Shown: piece after piece, positions 53,160-63,202 of the stretch
How positions within the stretch are numbered: the first letter of the stretch is position 1
Layout of the letters: each line of letters opens with the position of its first letter
Origin: JAAYPI01 sp963668615
GTDB taxonomy: Bacteria > Bacteroidota > Bacteroidia > Bacteroidales > Paludibacteraceae
DNA: 64,000 nt
NCBI GenBank assembly: GCA_963668615.2
Contig: CAXXCL010000001.1
Coordinates: 251,196 to 315,195 of the forward strand
Direction: 5' to 3'
Program-made: the position numbers and the translations under genes
Notes under the pieces: generated by a model
What the model was told of the DNA's origin: nothing
Database searches by the model: none
What the model saw: only the letters and a program-made list of their open reading frames with translations

Positions 53160-54833
53160 ATGCTAGACCCAAATCAAACAATCGAAATTTTTTGCGTAAA
53201 TAATAATCAGAAAGTAAATATCCCAATTGGTTACAATCTAATAGAAATTTACAAAAAATTGGATGTTAAATTACCATATAAACTAGTAGCAGCAAGAGTC
53301 AATAACAAAATAGAGAGTTTAAATTACGTGCTTTATAGGAATAAAACCATTGAGTACATTGATTTAAGCGTCGAAACAGGAATGCGAGTTTATGTACGTT
53401 CGCTTATTTTTGTTCTCTATAAGGCTATTTATGATCTTATTCCTGAAGGCCGGTTACGAGTAGAACATCCTGTTTCCAAAGGCTACTATTGCGAAATAAC
53501 CGAAAATGGAGAAAAAATATCGTTGGAACAGTTAGAGCAAGTGAAACAACGAATGAGAGAACTCATTAGTCAGGATATTCCTTTTCAAGCTGAATATAAA
53601 CCAATAGCTGAAGTTATCGAAACTTTTAGGGGATTGAAAAAGCAGGACAATTTCGAACTTCTAAAAACATTTAAACAATATTACGCTGAATACCAAATTT
53701 TGGAAGGTTTACCAGATTTCTACAATGGAACATTGGTTCCTTCTACAGGGTACCTTTCTCTTTTTGATATTCATGATTATTACAAGGGCTTTTTGCTACA
53801 AATACCAAAAAGAGAGCACCCTGTAGTATTGGAAGAAATTGTTCTTCAGGACAAATTATTTGAAGTTTTTTCAGACCACCGCAATTGGTGTCGTATTGTG
53901 GGAATAAATAACCTGGCAGATTTTAATACAATAGATAAAAATCGCCTCAACGACTTTGTCAAAGTAACAGAAGCTTTACATGAGAAAAAAATCGCTCAAA
54001 TATCCGATAGAATAGCACAAAATAAGGATAAAATAAAAATAGTCCTTATTTCCGGACCTTCTTCTTCCGGCAAAACAACTTTTACAAAAAGATTAAGTAT
54101 ACAACTAATGGCTTCCGCTGTTAGACCGGTTTGTTTGTCTCTTGACAACTATTTTGTAAACAGAGAAAATAATCCGAAAGATGAAAACGGAGATCTTGAT
54201 TTTGAATCTTTATATGCAGTTGATTTAGGTTTTTTCAATGAACAATTAAGTCAGTTGATTAATGGCGAAGAGGTGAAACTACCCACCTTTAACTTTGAAA
54301 AAGGGAAACGCGAATTTAAAGGGAATGCCCTTAAATTAGCAGAGGACAGCATCTTAATTATTGAAGGAATACATGGTTTGAACCCCATTCTGACAGAAAA
54401 TATTCCCGATGATATTAAATTTAAAATTTATGTTTCTGCTCTCACGACCCTCTCTCTGAATGATCACAACTGGATTCCGACAACAGATACCAGAATTTTA
54501 AGACGTGTCATCCGTGATTACAAATACAGAGGCTATTCTGCCACAGAAACTTTATTACGATGGCCAAGCATAAGAAGGGGTGAAGAAAAATGGATTTTTC
54601 CATTTCAAGAAAATGCTGATGCCATGTTTAATTCATCGTTGCTTTTTGAGTTAGCAGCAGTAAAAAAACAAGCTGAACCTATTTTAACCGAAGTTCACCA
54701 AGATTCACCGGCATACCCGGAAGCCCACAGGTTATTGAAACTTTTACAATTTTTTGAGCCTATTCAGTACAAAGAAATTCCGGGCACATCTCTGTTACGA
54801 GAATTCTTAGGAAATAGCACTTTTAAATATTAA
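53160..54833 (+). CDS. Nucleoside (uridine-type) kinase with ThrRS-like N-terminus
   Basis: A 557-residue protein. The N-terminal part (about 1-250) resembles the TGS and second additional domains of threonyl-tRNA synthetase (IPIGYNLIEIYKKL, HPVSKGYYCEI). The C-terminal part has the P-loop ISGPSSSGKTTFTKRL (near residue 297), LSLDNYFVNRENNP, LIIEGIHGLNPIL and RRVIRDYKYRGYSA, as in uridine kinases. It most likely phosphorylates uridine or cytidine for salvage. The intergenic region upstream (143 bases) shows no clear promoter. Confidence 0.85.
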   Translation: MLDPNQTIEIFCVNNNQKVNIPIGYNLIEIYKKLDVKLPYKLVAARVNNKIESLNYVLYRNKTIEYIDLSVETGMRVYVRSLIFVLYKAIYDLIPEGRLRVEHPVSKGYYCEITENGEKISLEQLEQVKQRMRELISQDIPFQAEYKPIAEVIETFRGLKKQDNFELLKTFKQYYAEYQILEGLPDFYNGTLVPSTGYLSLFDIHDYYKGFLLQIPKREHPVVLEEIVLQDKLFEVFSDHRNWCRIVGINNLADFNTIDKNRLNDFVKVTEALHEKKIAQISDRIAQNKDKIKIVLISGPSSSGKTTFTKRLSIQLMASAVRPVCLSLDNYFVNRENNPKDENGDLDFESLYAVDLGFFNEQLSQLINGEEVKLPTFNFEKGKREFKGNALKLAEDSILIIEGIHGLNPILTENIPDDIKFKIYVSALTTLSLNDHNWIPTTDTRILRRVIRDYKYRGYSATETLLRWPSIRRGEEKWIFPFQENADAMFNSSLLFELAAVKKQAEPILTEVHQDSPAYPEAHRLLKLLQFFEPIQYKEIPGTSLLREFLGNSTFKY

Positions 54834-54840
54834 GACAAAA

Positions 54841-54870
54841 GAAGGCGAAACCAACTTTGGTTTCGCCTTC
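54841..54870. terminator. Bidirectional terminator
   Basis: Arms 54841-54854 and 54857-54870 are perfect inverted repeats. The true loop is probably four bases on a 13-pair stem. It lies between the convergent nucleoside kinase and acyl-CoA ligase genes. Confidence 0.82.
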
Positions 54871-54887
54871 TTGATATAAATAGGACA

Positions 54888-56537
54888 TTATATTATTTCA
54901 ATTCCCTGTTTTGCACAAAGCTCCAAAGACAACTCTTTTAATTTAAATTTTTGGATCTTTCCACTTCCTGTCATCGGGAAATGTTCTATAAAAAACACAT
55001 ATTTAGGCACTTTGTATCTAGAAATTTTACCTCTGCAAAATTCTCTTACTTCTTCGGTATCCATTTTAGCTCCCTCTTTCAAAATAACAAAAGCTCCAAC
55101 TTCTTCTCCATATTTTTTGGAAGGGACTGCGGCTACCTGAACATCCTTAATTCCAGGCATATGGTACAAAAATTCTTCTATTTCTCTCGGATAAATATTT
55201 TCTCCTCCACGTATAATCATATCCTTGATACGACCGGTAACAGCATAATTACCATTGGAATCTCTTATACCCAAATCACCTGAGTGCAAATAACCATTTT
55301 TATCAATAACCTCAGCGGTAGCTTTCGGATTCTTATAGTAACCTTTCATGACATTATAGCCACGACAACAGAGTTCGCCTTGAACTCCATCAGGACAAAG
55401 CTCTCCTGTGTCAGGGTCAATCACAACAACCTCTGTAAATTCATAATCTCGACCGACAGTAGTACAACGAACCTCAAAAGAATCATCAATACGTGTTTGA
55501 GTCATGCCGGGAGAAGTTTCGGTCAAGCCATAAACACTAGTAACATCCATAAACATTTTCTGATTTACCTGACGCATTAACTCTATCGGACATAATGAAC
55601 CGGCCATAATTCCGGTACGTAATGAACTCATATCGAACATATCAAACATTGGGTGATTTAATTCCGCAATGAACATCGTAGGAACACCGTAAAGAGCTGT
55701 GCAACGTTCTTTGTGTATAGACGCCAACACTATAAGAGGGTCGAATTTCTCCACCATAACCTGTGTACAACCATGAGTAAGGCAATTCATCGTTGCCAAA
55801 ACGACTCCGAAACAGTGAAACAACGGAACACAAACGCATAATTTATCGTTTTGTGTAAATTTCATATGTTCACCTGTCAAAAGACCATTATTGGCAATGT
55901 TGTGGTGTGAAAGCATAACTCCTTTCGGAAAACCTGTAGTTCCTGAAGTATACTGCATATTTACAACATCATGGCAACTCACTTGACTTTTAGCTTTCAA
56001 AAGAGTCGTATCTTCAACATTTTTCCCAAGCAATAACAACTCAGCAGTGTTGTACATTCCACGATATTTTTCCTGTCCTATATAAACAACATTCTTCATG
56101 GCAGGAAATTTTTCACTTTTTAAGTACCCTCTTTGACAAGTTTTCAGTTCGGGGAGCATTTTATAAGTCATATCTACATAGTCACACTCCCATGTACCAT
56201 CAATAATGCAAAGAGTATGCAAATCAGAGTCTTGACACAAGTATTCCAATTCGCTCTGCTTATAATTAGTATTAACTGTAACTAGGACAGCTCCTATTTT
56301 CGAGGTTGCATATAAAAAAGTAAGCCAATCGGGGACATTAGTAGCCCAAATGCCTACATGACTGTTTTTCTCAACACCAATGGCCATAAGACCTTTGGCC
56401 AAATTATCTACTCTTTCGTTAAATTGTTTCCAAGTAAACCGCAAATCCCTATCGGAATAAACAACATATTCCTTATCCGGCGTCACTTTTGCCCAGTGCT
56501 CAAGCCAATCGCCTAATGTTCTATCTGATAATTGCAT
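54888..56537 (-). CDS. AMP-binding acyl-CoA ligase
   Basis: A 549-residue adenylate-forming enzyme. The P-loop motif is MQYTSGTTGFPKGVMLSHHN, then VYGLTETSPGM, YLHSGDLGIRD and GRIKDMIIRGGENIYPREIEE, with the catalytic Lys in MTGSGKIQKFKL. It activates a carboxylic acid, most likely a medium- or long-chain fatty acid, to its CoA ester. The XRE-cupin regulator begins 41 bases upstream on the same strand, so this pair is probably self-contained and regulated by acyl-CoA or fatty-acid state. Confidence 0.9.
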   Translation of the reverse strand: MQLSDRTLGDWLEHWAKVTPDKEYVVYSDRDLRFTWKQFNERVDNLAKGLMAIGVEKNSHVGIWATNVPDWLTFLYATSKIGAVLVTVNTNYKQSELEYLCQDSDLHTLCIIDGTWECDYVDMTYKMLPELKTCQRGYLKSEKFPAMKNVVYIGQEKYRGMYNTAELLLLGKNVEDTTLLKAKSQVSCHDVVNMQYTSGTTGFPKGVMLSHHNIANNGLLTGEHMKFTQNDKLCVCVPLFHCFGVVLATMNCLTHGCTQVMVEKFDPLIVLASIHKERCTALYGVPTMFIAELNHPMFDMFDMSSLRTGIMAGSLCPIELMRQVNQKMFMDVTSVYGLTETSPGMTQTRIDDSFEVRCTTVGRDYEFTEVVVIDPDTGELCPDGVQGELCCRGYNVMKGYYKNPKATAEVIDKNGYLHSGDLGIRDSNGNYAVTGRIKDMIIRGGENIYPREIEEFLYHMPGIKDVQVAAVPSKKYGEEVGAFVILKEGAKMDTEEVREFCRGKISRYKVPKYVFFIEHFPMTGSGKIQKFKLKELSLELCAKQGIEII

Positions 56538-56578
56538 ATTTATTATTATAAGTTCTACTGAAAATAACTATGGGCTAA

Positions 56579-57157
56579 TTAAAATGGAGTATAAACAACT
56601 GCTAAAATTTTTGCACCTTTTTCCTTTTTAGCATGTACATGATGTTCTACTATAGAATCGTAAAAAACGCTGTCTCCTTCTTGTAAATAATAAACTCCCT
56701 GTCCATAATTAATCTCAACTTCACCCTCTAAAACATAAATAAATTCCTCTCCTTCGTGTGCAGAAAGGGTAAATTTCTTGCTTTCAGAAGATTGAATATC
56801 TATAATAAAAGGTTCCATATGACGACCGGATTTATTTTCAGCAAGAGAAAAATATTCCATGTGTCTACGAGCACCTACTTCTCCATTAGAAAAGCTCAAG
56901 CTTTCCACCCGTTCATTTTTACGGCATAAAACAGGACCTAATTCATTGTTATCATCCAAAAATGTTCCCAAACGCACGCCCAATACCCTGGCTATCTTAA
57001 TGAGAGGAGCCAAAGAAGGCAGATTTTTATCTTCTTCAATAGAAGAAATTTGATCTTTTGTTAAGCCACTACGTTCCGAAAGTTCTTCAATTGTAATTTT
57101 TTTCTCTTCACGGATAGCTTTGATTTTTTTACCGACAAATGCATTGCTGTTTGACAT
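56579..57157 (-). CDS. XRE-family regulator with cupin domain
   Basis: A 192-residue protein. An N-terminal helix-turn-helix domain (about residues 8-65) reads KKIKAIREEKKITIEELSERSGLTKDQISSIEE. A C-terminal cupin (about 110-190) has SAHEGEEFIYVLEGEVEI and LQEGDSVFYDSIVEHHVHAK. This two-domain type usually senses a small ligand and represses neighbouring genes. The gene leads the acyl-CoA ligase gene. Promoter at 57236-57267. Confidence 0.9.
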   Translation of the reverse strand: MSNSNAFVGKKIKAIREEKKITIEELSERSGLTKDQISSIEEDKNLPSLAPLIKIARVLGVRLGTFLDDNNELGPVLCRKNERVESLSFSNGEVGARRHMEYFSLAENKSGRHMEPFIIDIQSSESKKFTLSAHEGEEFIYVLEGEVEINYGQGVYYLQEGDSVFYDSIVEHHVHAKKEKGAKILAVVYTPF

Positions 57158-57540
57158 ACTGTTTTTTACAATTTATATGGTTTATTAATCTATATTGAGA
57201 ATGGAGAAAATAGCTTTTACAGGTCATTTGAGTGGCAAAAGTAAATAATTTACCCAATACAAGCAATTTTTTATTATCATTTAAAACAAAAATGGGCTGT
57301 TTTTTTATAAAAAGTAATTTAAACAATCAAAAAAACACTCATTTCATAGCAAACAGACTTTATACTGCTTATTAAACTTTAACAGAAAAAAAATATTTGG
57401 CAAAAGCCCTGCTACGAAAGGGCAATGAAACTACTTCTCTCATTTTCTTTAACTTAAAAGAATGAAAAAATTACTGAAAGAGATTCTATTTTATTACTTT
57501 TGCACTGATTTTTGTAATTAAAGTGTGGAAAAAATATAAA
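57158..57540. other. Gene-free divergent region
   Basis: 383 bases, AT-rich, between the XRE gene (minus) and topA (plus). It holds the XRE promoter (57236-57267) and a TACTTTTG at 57495-57502 that may be the topA -7 element. No RNA gene, repeat or clear terminator is seen. A short minus-strand frame over the same region has no recognisable sequence. Confidence 0.6.
57236..57267 (-). promoter_or_regulatory. Bacteroidota-type promoter for the XRE-cupin gene
   Basis: On the minus strand ATTG (57267-57264), a 20-base spacer and TACTTTTG (57243-57236) match the consensus. The ATG is 79 bases downstream. Confidence 0.62.
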
Positions 57541-59883
57541 ATGGGAAAAAATTTAGTCATTGTCGAGTCCCCTGCCAAAGCCAAAACGATAGAAAAATTC
57601 TTAGGAAAAGACTTTCAGGTAACATCAAGTTTTGGTCATATTCGAGATTTGAAAAAAAACGGTATAAGTATTGATTTCAAAAACAATTATGCTCCCATTT
57701 ACGAAGTTCCTACAGACAAAAAGAAACTTGTTGCGGAATTAAAAAAGAAAGTAGCTGATTCAGAAATAATTTGGTTAGCATCCGATGAGGACCGAGAAGG
57801 AGAAGCCATAGCATGGCACTTATGTGAGGAGCTTAAACTGTCAACCGAAAACACAAAACGCATTGTTTTTCACGAAATTACAAAGGAAGCTATTCTGCAC
57901 GCTATCGAATCGCCCCGAACGATTGACTTGGCTTTGGTAGATGCACAGCAAGCCCGACGAGTACTTGACCGCATCGTGGGTTTCGAATTATCTCCCGTAC
58001 TTTGGAAAAAAATAAAACCATCCCTTTCAGCAGGTCGTGTACAATCGGTAGCAGTTCGTTTAATTGTTGAAAGAGAAAGAGAAATTACCGGTTTTATTCC
58101 AATAGGAAGTTATCGTGTAACAGCCATATTTGAAATAAAAGATGATAAGGGCATTTTATCCGAATTAAATGCCGAATTGCAAAATCGTTTCAAAACAAAA
58201 AAAGAAGCGGAACAATTCTTGGAAGAATGCAAAGATGCAACTTTTACCATTGCGGATATTTCAAAAAAACCGACAAAAAGGTCTCCTTCTGCACCTTTTA
58301 CCACTTCAACATTGCAACAAGAAGCTGCCCGAAAACTGGGATATTCAGTTTCTCAAACAATGATGATAGCACAGAAGTTGTACGAAAGTGGGAACATTAC
58401 TTATATGCGTACTGACTCCGTAAACTTATCTTCTTTGGCGGTAAACACTGCAAAAGAAGAAATTCTTTCTTTTGCCGGAGAGAAATACAGCAAAAGCAGG
58501 CATTTCACCACTACCTCAAAAGGGGCACAAGAAGCTCACGAAGCTATTCGTCCAACTTATCTGAACAAACATACAATAGAAGGCACAAAGCAAGAAAAGA
58601 ATTTGTATGAACTGATATGGAAACGCACTATTGCATCACAAATGGCTGATGCAGAAATGGAAAAGACAACCGTTTCAATCAATATTTCAAACAGTAACGA
58701 AAAATTTGTTGCCGTCGGCGAGGTTCTCGTTTTCGATGGTTTTTTGAAAGTTTACATGGAATCGAAAGATGATGATGATGATGAAAATGAACAAAAAATG
58801 CTTCCTCCGCTAAAGGTAAATACTGTATTGCCTTATAAACAAATCATTTGCACCGAACGTTTCACCCAACGCCCGGCACGCTACACAGAAGCGAGTTTGG
58901 TTCGAAAATTAGAAGAATTAGGTATCGGAAGACCTTCTACTTATGCTCCAACGATCAGCACCATACAAAATAGAGGGTATGTGGAGAAAGCGGACAAAGA
59001 AGGTGAAACAAGAAAATATAAAAGCCTACGTTTGATAAAAGGCGAGATAAAAGAATTAGACAACACAGAAGTGGTCGGAACAGAAAAGTCAAAACTTTTT
59101 CCGACTGACACAGGTGCTGTTGTAAACGACTTCTTAAACGAATATTTTGATGCTATTATCAACTATAATTTTACGGCAAATGTAGAAAAAGAATTTGACT
59201 TGGTTGCCGCCGGAAAATTAGAATGGAGAAAAGCGATTGATAAATTCTATAAAGGATTCCATCCTTTAGTAGAAGATTCTTTACAAAACACAGAAAAAAA
59301 AGTCGGAGAGCGTGTACTTGGCACAGACCCCAAAACAGGTAAACCGGTATCCGTAAAAATTGGACGTTTTGGTGCCGTAGCACAAATCGGGTTAGCTACC
59401 GATGAAGAAAAGCCACAATTCGCATCGATTAAAAAAGGACAATCTATCGAAACAATTTCGCTTGAAGAAGCATTGGAACTGTTTAAACTGCCTCGTCAGG
59501 TAGGAAAATACGAAAACGAAGAAATGATAGCAGCTGTAGGGCGTTTTGGTCCTTACATCCGTCATAATGGTGCATTTTATTCTTTACCCAAAGATATTGA
59601 TCCATTGGAAGTAACAGAAGATGAAGCTATCAGTATAATTGATGCAAAGCGTTTAGCTGATAAAAATAAGATTATCAAAACATTTACAGAAGATACTGAT
59701 TTGCGAGTTTTAAATGGAAGATTTGGTCCTTACATTACCAAAGAAAAAACCAACTATAAAATTCCAAAAACGCAAAAACCGGAAGAATTAAGCTACGAAG
59801 ATTGCCTTGCTATTATAGAAAAAGAAGGTACAACAAAGCCTGTAAAAAAAGGCAAATATGCGGCAAAAACAAAAAAGAAATAA
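57541..59883 (+). CDS. topA: DNA topoisomerase I
   Basis: A 780-residue type IA topoisomerase from the ATG at 57541, chosen because MGKNLVIVESPAKAKTIEKF is the usual start; an upstream GTG would add six residues. The Toprim domain has DEDREGEAIAWHL, and the catalytic Tyr is Tyr288 in ITYMRTDSVNLS. The C-terminus has repeated topo C motifs (GRFGAVAQIG, GRFGPYIRH, GRFGPYI) and no Cys-rich zinc fingers, as in Bacteroidota. It ends in a Lys-rich tail. It relaxes negative supercoils. Confidence 0.97.
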   Translation: MGKNLVIVESPAKAKTIEKFLGKDFQVTSSFGHIRDLKKNGISIDFKNNYAPIYEVPTDKKKLVAELKKKVADSEIIWLASDEDREGEAIAWHLCEELKLSTENTKRIVFHEITKEAILHAIESPRTIDLALVDAQQARRVLDRIVGFELSPVLWKKIKPSLSAGRVQSVAVRLIVEREREITGFIPIGSYRVTAIFEIKDDKGILSELNAELQNRFKTKKEAEQFLEECKDATFTIADISKKPTKRSPSAPFTTSTLQQEAARKLGYSVSQTMMIAQKLYESGNITYMRTDSVNLSSLAVNTAKEEILSFAGEKYSKSRHFTTTSKGAQEAHEAIRPTYLNKHTIEGTKQEKNLYELIWKRTIASQMADAEMEKTTVSINISNSNEKFVAVGEVLVFDGFLKVYMESKDDDDDENEQKMLPPLKVNTVLPYKQIICTERFTQRPARYTEASLVRKLEELGIGRPSTYAPTISTIQNRGYVEKADKEGETRKYKSLRLIKGEIKELDNTEVVGTEKSKLFPTDTGAVVNDFLNEYFDAIINYNFTANVEKEFDLVAAGKLEWRKAIDKFYKGFHPLVEDSLQNTEKKVGERVLGTDPKTGKPVSVKIGRFGAVAQIGLATDEEKPQFASIKKGQSIETISLEEALELFKLPRQVGKYENEEMIAAVGRFGPYIRHNGAFYSLPKDIDPLEVTEDEAISIIDAKRLADKNKIIKTFTEDTDLRVLNGRFGPYITKEKTNYKIPKTQKPEELSYEDCLAIIEKEGTTKPVKKGKYAAKTKKK

Positions 59884-59902
59884 AGAAACTTTGTATAGAA
59901 AC

Positions 59903-59939
59903 AAAAAGCGACAAACCCAAATAGAGTTTGTCGCTTTTT
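59903..59939. terminator. Bidirectional terminator
   Basis: Perfect 14-pair inverted repeat (59903-59916 and 59926-59939) with flanking A and T runs. It lies between the convergent topA and M48 genes. Confidence 0.87.
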
Positions 59940-59956
59940 GCATATAATTACCAGAA

Positions 59957-60745
59957 TTATTTAGTATAGTATTTTTGAGCTTCCGGTAAAAGTGTTTTAA
60001 GAGCTGCAATTCTCTTAGCATCAGAAGGGTGAGTGCTCAAGAAATCGGTTGAGGCTCCTTTTCCTGTCGACATTCTTTCCCAAAATGTAACAGCCTCACC
60101 CGGATTATATCCCGCCATTGCCATAAAGATAAGTCCTAGATGGTCAGCTTCATATTCATGTTTACGTGAATATGGCAATAAAACACCAACTTGAGTTCCC
60201 AAACCATAAACAGTTTGTACCAACTGCTGTGTTACCGCTGTTTTACCGGAAACGGCAGCTCCTGCAATTTGAGAGCCAGTTTCAACCAACATCTGTTGGC
60301 TCATACGTTCGTTACCATGTTTGGCAACAACATGTGCAATTTCGTGACCCATCACAACGGCAATACCTGCTTCTGTTTGACAATAAGGAATAATTCCTTC
60401 ATAAAAAACAACCTTGCCTCCGGGCATACAGAAAGCATTTGCCGTGGTATCTTTTACAAGAGAATAAGACCAGGCAAAATTGGCAATTTCTGATTCCATC
60501 CCGTTATCTTTCAAATATTTTTCTACAGCTGCAGCAATTTTTTTGCCAACCGTTTCTACTTTCTTTGTGTCTGTGACATTTTTAGATATAACTGCTGTAG
60601 ACATATATTCGGTATAACTAAGTGCACTTGCTTGCAAAACTTCTGAATCCGAAACCAGAAGGAGCTGTTTTCTACCAGTTAAGGGGACACTACTACACGA
60701 AGCCAATAACAAAATCACTAAAGCATAAGATATAATTTTTTTCAT
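59957..60745 (-). CDS. M48-family metalloprotease lipoprotein
   Basis: A 262-residue protein with a lipoprotein signal (VILLLASCSSVP, Cys about residue 17). The zinc motif is VVMGHEIAHVVAKHGNERMS (HEIAH), and the third ligand is in KHEYEADHLGLIFM. SVPLTGRKQLLLVSDSEV after the lipobox is typical of the Oma1/LoiP type. It is a periplasmic, outer-membrane-linked protease for envelope quality control. Confidence 0.9.
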   Translation of the reverse strand: MKKIISYALVILLLASCSSVPLTGRKQLLLVSDSEVLQASALSYTEYMSTAVISKNVTDTKKVETVGKKIAAAVEKYLKDNGMESEIANFAWSYSLVKDTTANAFCMPGGKVVFYEGIIPYCQTEAGIAVVMGHEIAHVVAKHGNERMSQQMLVETGSQIAGAAVSGKTAVTQQLVQTVYGLGTQVGVLLPYSRKHEYEADHLGLIFMAMAGYNPGEAVTFWERMSTGKGASTDFLSTHPSDAKRIAALKTLLPEAQKYYTK

Positions 60746-60789
60746 ACGTAACGGGATTTAAAACTATGTTATTTAACAAATTAAATTTT

Positions 60790-60805
60790 TAACTTTGCAA
60801 AAGTA
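60790..60805. promoter_or_regulatory. Back-to-back -7 elements between M48 gene and proB
   Basis: TAACTTTG on the plus strand (60790-60797) directly abuts CAAAAGTA (60798-60805), which is TACTTTTG on the minus strand. The minus element has a CTTG with a 21-base spacer; the plus -33 is weak. Two divergent promoters may meet here. Confidence 0.45.
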
Positions 60806-60833
60806 ATTATTTTAACAGTAACGAAACAAGAGG

Positions 60834-61919
60834 ATGAGTTATAAATTTAAGAAAATAGCTATCAAGATAGGAAGCAACGTTTTAACACAAAAAGATGGAA
60901 CGCTGGATTTACCTCGTATGGCTGCTTTGGTCGATCAAATTGCGACATTGCATAATGCAGGAGTGGAAATCATTCTTATTTCTTCAGGAGCCGTTGCGTC
61001 AGGTAAAAGCGAATTGAAATTGGCAAAAAAATTGGATTTTGTTTCCAGCCGACAATTATTCTCTGCTGTAGGTCAAGCCAAATTGATAAATCATTACTAT
61101 GAATTGTTTCGCAAACACGGTATTTTTTGCGGACAAGTCCTCACTACAAAAGAAAATTTGGGCTCTCGCCGGCACTACTTGAACCAAAAAAACTGCATAA
61201 ATACAATGATCGAGAACAAGGTCATTCCTATTGTGAACGAAAACGACACCATTTCGGTAACTGAATTAATGTTTACTGACAATGACGAACTTTCCGGCTT
61301 AATTGCAACTATGATGGATATGCAAGCCTTAATTATCCTTAGTAATGTAGATGGCATTTATAACGGGAACCCTCAAGAAGAAGGCGTTAGTGTAATTTCT
61401 GAAGTATTGCCGGGAAAACGCAATTTATCGGAATACATTCAAACCTCTAAATCCTCTTTCGGACGTGGAGGCATGCAAACCAAAACCAATATTGCAGGGA
61501 AAGTGGCAGATGAGGGTATTGAAGTAATTATCGCAAACGGGAAAAAGGAAAATATTTTACCCGATTTACTCGACAAGCAAAGCCGCACGATTTGCACACG
61601 ATTTGTTGCTGCTACTAAAGAAGCTTCAAGTGTAAAAAAATGGATTGCACATAGCAACGATTTCGCCAAAGGAGAAATCCATGTAAACGCAGGAGCTAAA
61701 GAAGCACTATTGGGCAATAAAGCCACTTCTGTTTTATTTGTAGGAGTAACCCATATAAAAGGAGATTTTGAAAAAGACGATATTGTAAAAATTATTGACG
61801 AAAAAGGCATACAAGTAGGCGTTGGGAAAACACAATATGAGAGTGTAAAAGCCCGCCAATTAATCGGAAAAAAAGGACAACGCCCATTAGTACATTACGA
61901 TTATTTGTATTTGGATTAA
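60834..61919 (+). CDS. proB: Glutamate 5-kinase
   Basis: A 361-residue enzyme, the first step of proline synthesis. The amino-acid kinase domain has KIAIKIGSNVLTQKDG, ILISSGAVASGKSEL, PIVNENDTISV and the GGMQTKTNIAGK motif. A C-terminal PUA domain starts near residue 275 (KGEIHVNAGAKEALL). Full length. proA begins 27 bases later. Confidence 0.96.
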   Translation: MSYKFKKIAIKIGSNVLTQKDGTLDLPRMAALVDQIATLHNAGVEIILISSGAVASGKSELKLAKKLDFVSSRQLFSAVGQAKLINHYYELFRKHGIFCGQVLTTKENLGSRRHYLNQKNCINTMIENKVIPIVNENDTISVTELMFTDNDELSGLIATMMDMQALIILSNVDGIYNGNPQEEGVSVISEVLPGKRNLSEYIQTSKSSFGRGGMQTKTNIAGKVADEGIEVIIANGKKENILPDLLDKQSRTICTRFVAATKEASSVKKWIAHSNDFAKGEIHVNAGAKEALLGNKATSVLFVGVTHIKGDFEKDDIVKIIDEKGIQVGVGKTQYESVKARQLIGKKGQRPLVHYDYLYLD

Positions 61920-61946
61920 ATCGAATAACTAAATCAAAGAAATATT

Positions 61947-63198
61947 ATGACACAAAATACATCTTGGGGAGAAGCTTCTCTCGTAGCTTCCCGTAAATTA
62001 AACTTGATTTCCGATGAAACGATTAACAAAGTACTGCTTGCAGTAGCTGATGAAGCTATTGCAAAAACCGATATTATTTTAGCTGAAAACCAAAAAGATT
62101 TGGATGCAATGGATAAATCAAATCCGATGTACGATCGTTTATTGCTGTCTGCAGAGCGTATAAAAGGTATTGCAACTGACATAAAAAAGGTTGCTTCATT
62201 GCCCTCGCCTCTAAACCGTTTACTAGAAGAACGCACCCTGCCAAATGCTCTTAAATTAACAAAAATAAGCGTTCCTTTCGGAGTCATCGGTATTATTTAT
62301 GAGGCTCGTCCAAATGTGAGTTTTGACGTGTTTTCTCTTTGCTTTAAATCAGGTAATGTGTGTGTATTGAAAGGTGGAACCGATGCCTATCATTCTAATT
62401 TAGCAATTGTTACGTTGATACAAAATGTACTCAAGCAATTTGAAATAGATGAAAATGTCATTCATCTCTTACCTGCTGGTCGTGAAGCTGCTGCAGAATT
62501 GCTCAATGCAGTTGATTTTGTTGATTTAATCATTCCTCGTGGCAGCAAAGAATTAATCGATTTTGTTCGTAATAATGCTAAAGTTCCGGTGATTGAAACA
62601 GGTGCAGGAGTTTGTCACACATATTTTGACGAATTTGGAGACAAAGAAAAAGGAGCCGAAATCATCAATAATGCAAAAACACGTCGCGTAGGTGTTTGTA
62701 ATGCCTTGGACTGTGTCATTATAAATGAAAAAAGATTAGCCGATCTACCTTATTTGTGCGAAAAATTAGTTTCGAGCAACGTTGTAATTGAAGCAGACTT
62801 AAAATCATACACCTTCTTGACAGGAAAATATCCGGCTAAGCTGTTAGAAAAAGCTACAAACGAAAGTTTCGGAAAAGAATTCTTGGACTATCGCATGAGC
62901 ATAAAAAACGGTATCCGATATTGAGGAAGCAATTCAACATATTGCAACATACAGCTCAAAACATAGCGAGGCAATTGTAAGCGAAAATGAAGAAAATATT
63001 GCAATGTTCAATAAACAAGTTGATGCAGCTTGCATTTACACAAACACCTCAACTGCTTTTACAGATGGCGGACAATTTGGTATGGGAGCAGAAATTGGAA
63101 TCAGTACACAGAAACTGCATGCTCGCGGCCCGATGGCACTACCAGAATTAACCAGTTATAAATGGATTATAAAGGGAAACGGGCAAATAAGGAAATAA
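61947..63198 (+). pseudogene. proA: Gamma-glutamyl phosphate reductase, frameshifted
   Basis: Second enzyme of proline synthesis. The first frame (61947-62924) gives 325 residues, with the start TSWGEASLVASRKLNLI, the NADPH-binding and catalytic parts (FGVIGIIYEARPNVS, ETGAGVCHTYFDEF, RRVGVCNALDCVIIN), and stops just after MSIKNG. The missing end follows in the +1 frame: DIEEAIQHI, then the end with FTDGGQFGMGAEIGIS and LHARGPMALPELTSYKW. Removing one A from the six-A run at 62903-62908 restores one frame of about 416 residues, the normal ProA length. It is either a real mutation or a sequencing error. Confidence 0.9.
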
Positions 63199-63202
63199 GT
63201 TT

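Noticed and set aside
57129..57326. Small minus-strand frame upstream of the XRE gene
   Set aside because: Overlaps the XRE start and its promoter; no family likeness.
62901..62924. Programmed -1 frameshift in proA at the slippery sequence A AAA AAC
   Set aside because: The heptamer is present and in the correct phase, but a -1 shift leads to the wrong frame. The rest of ProA lies in the +1 frame, so an extra A explains the break better.
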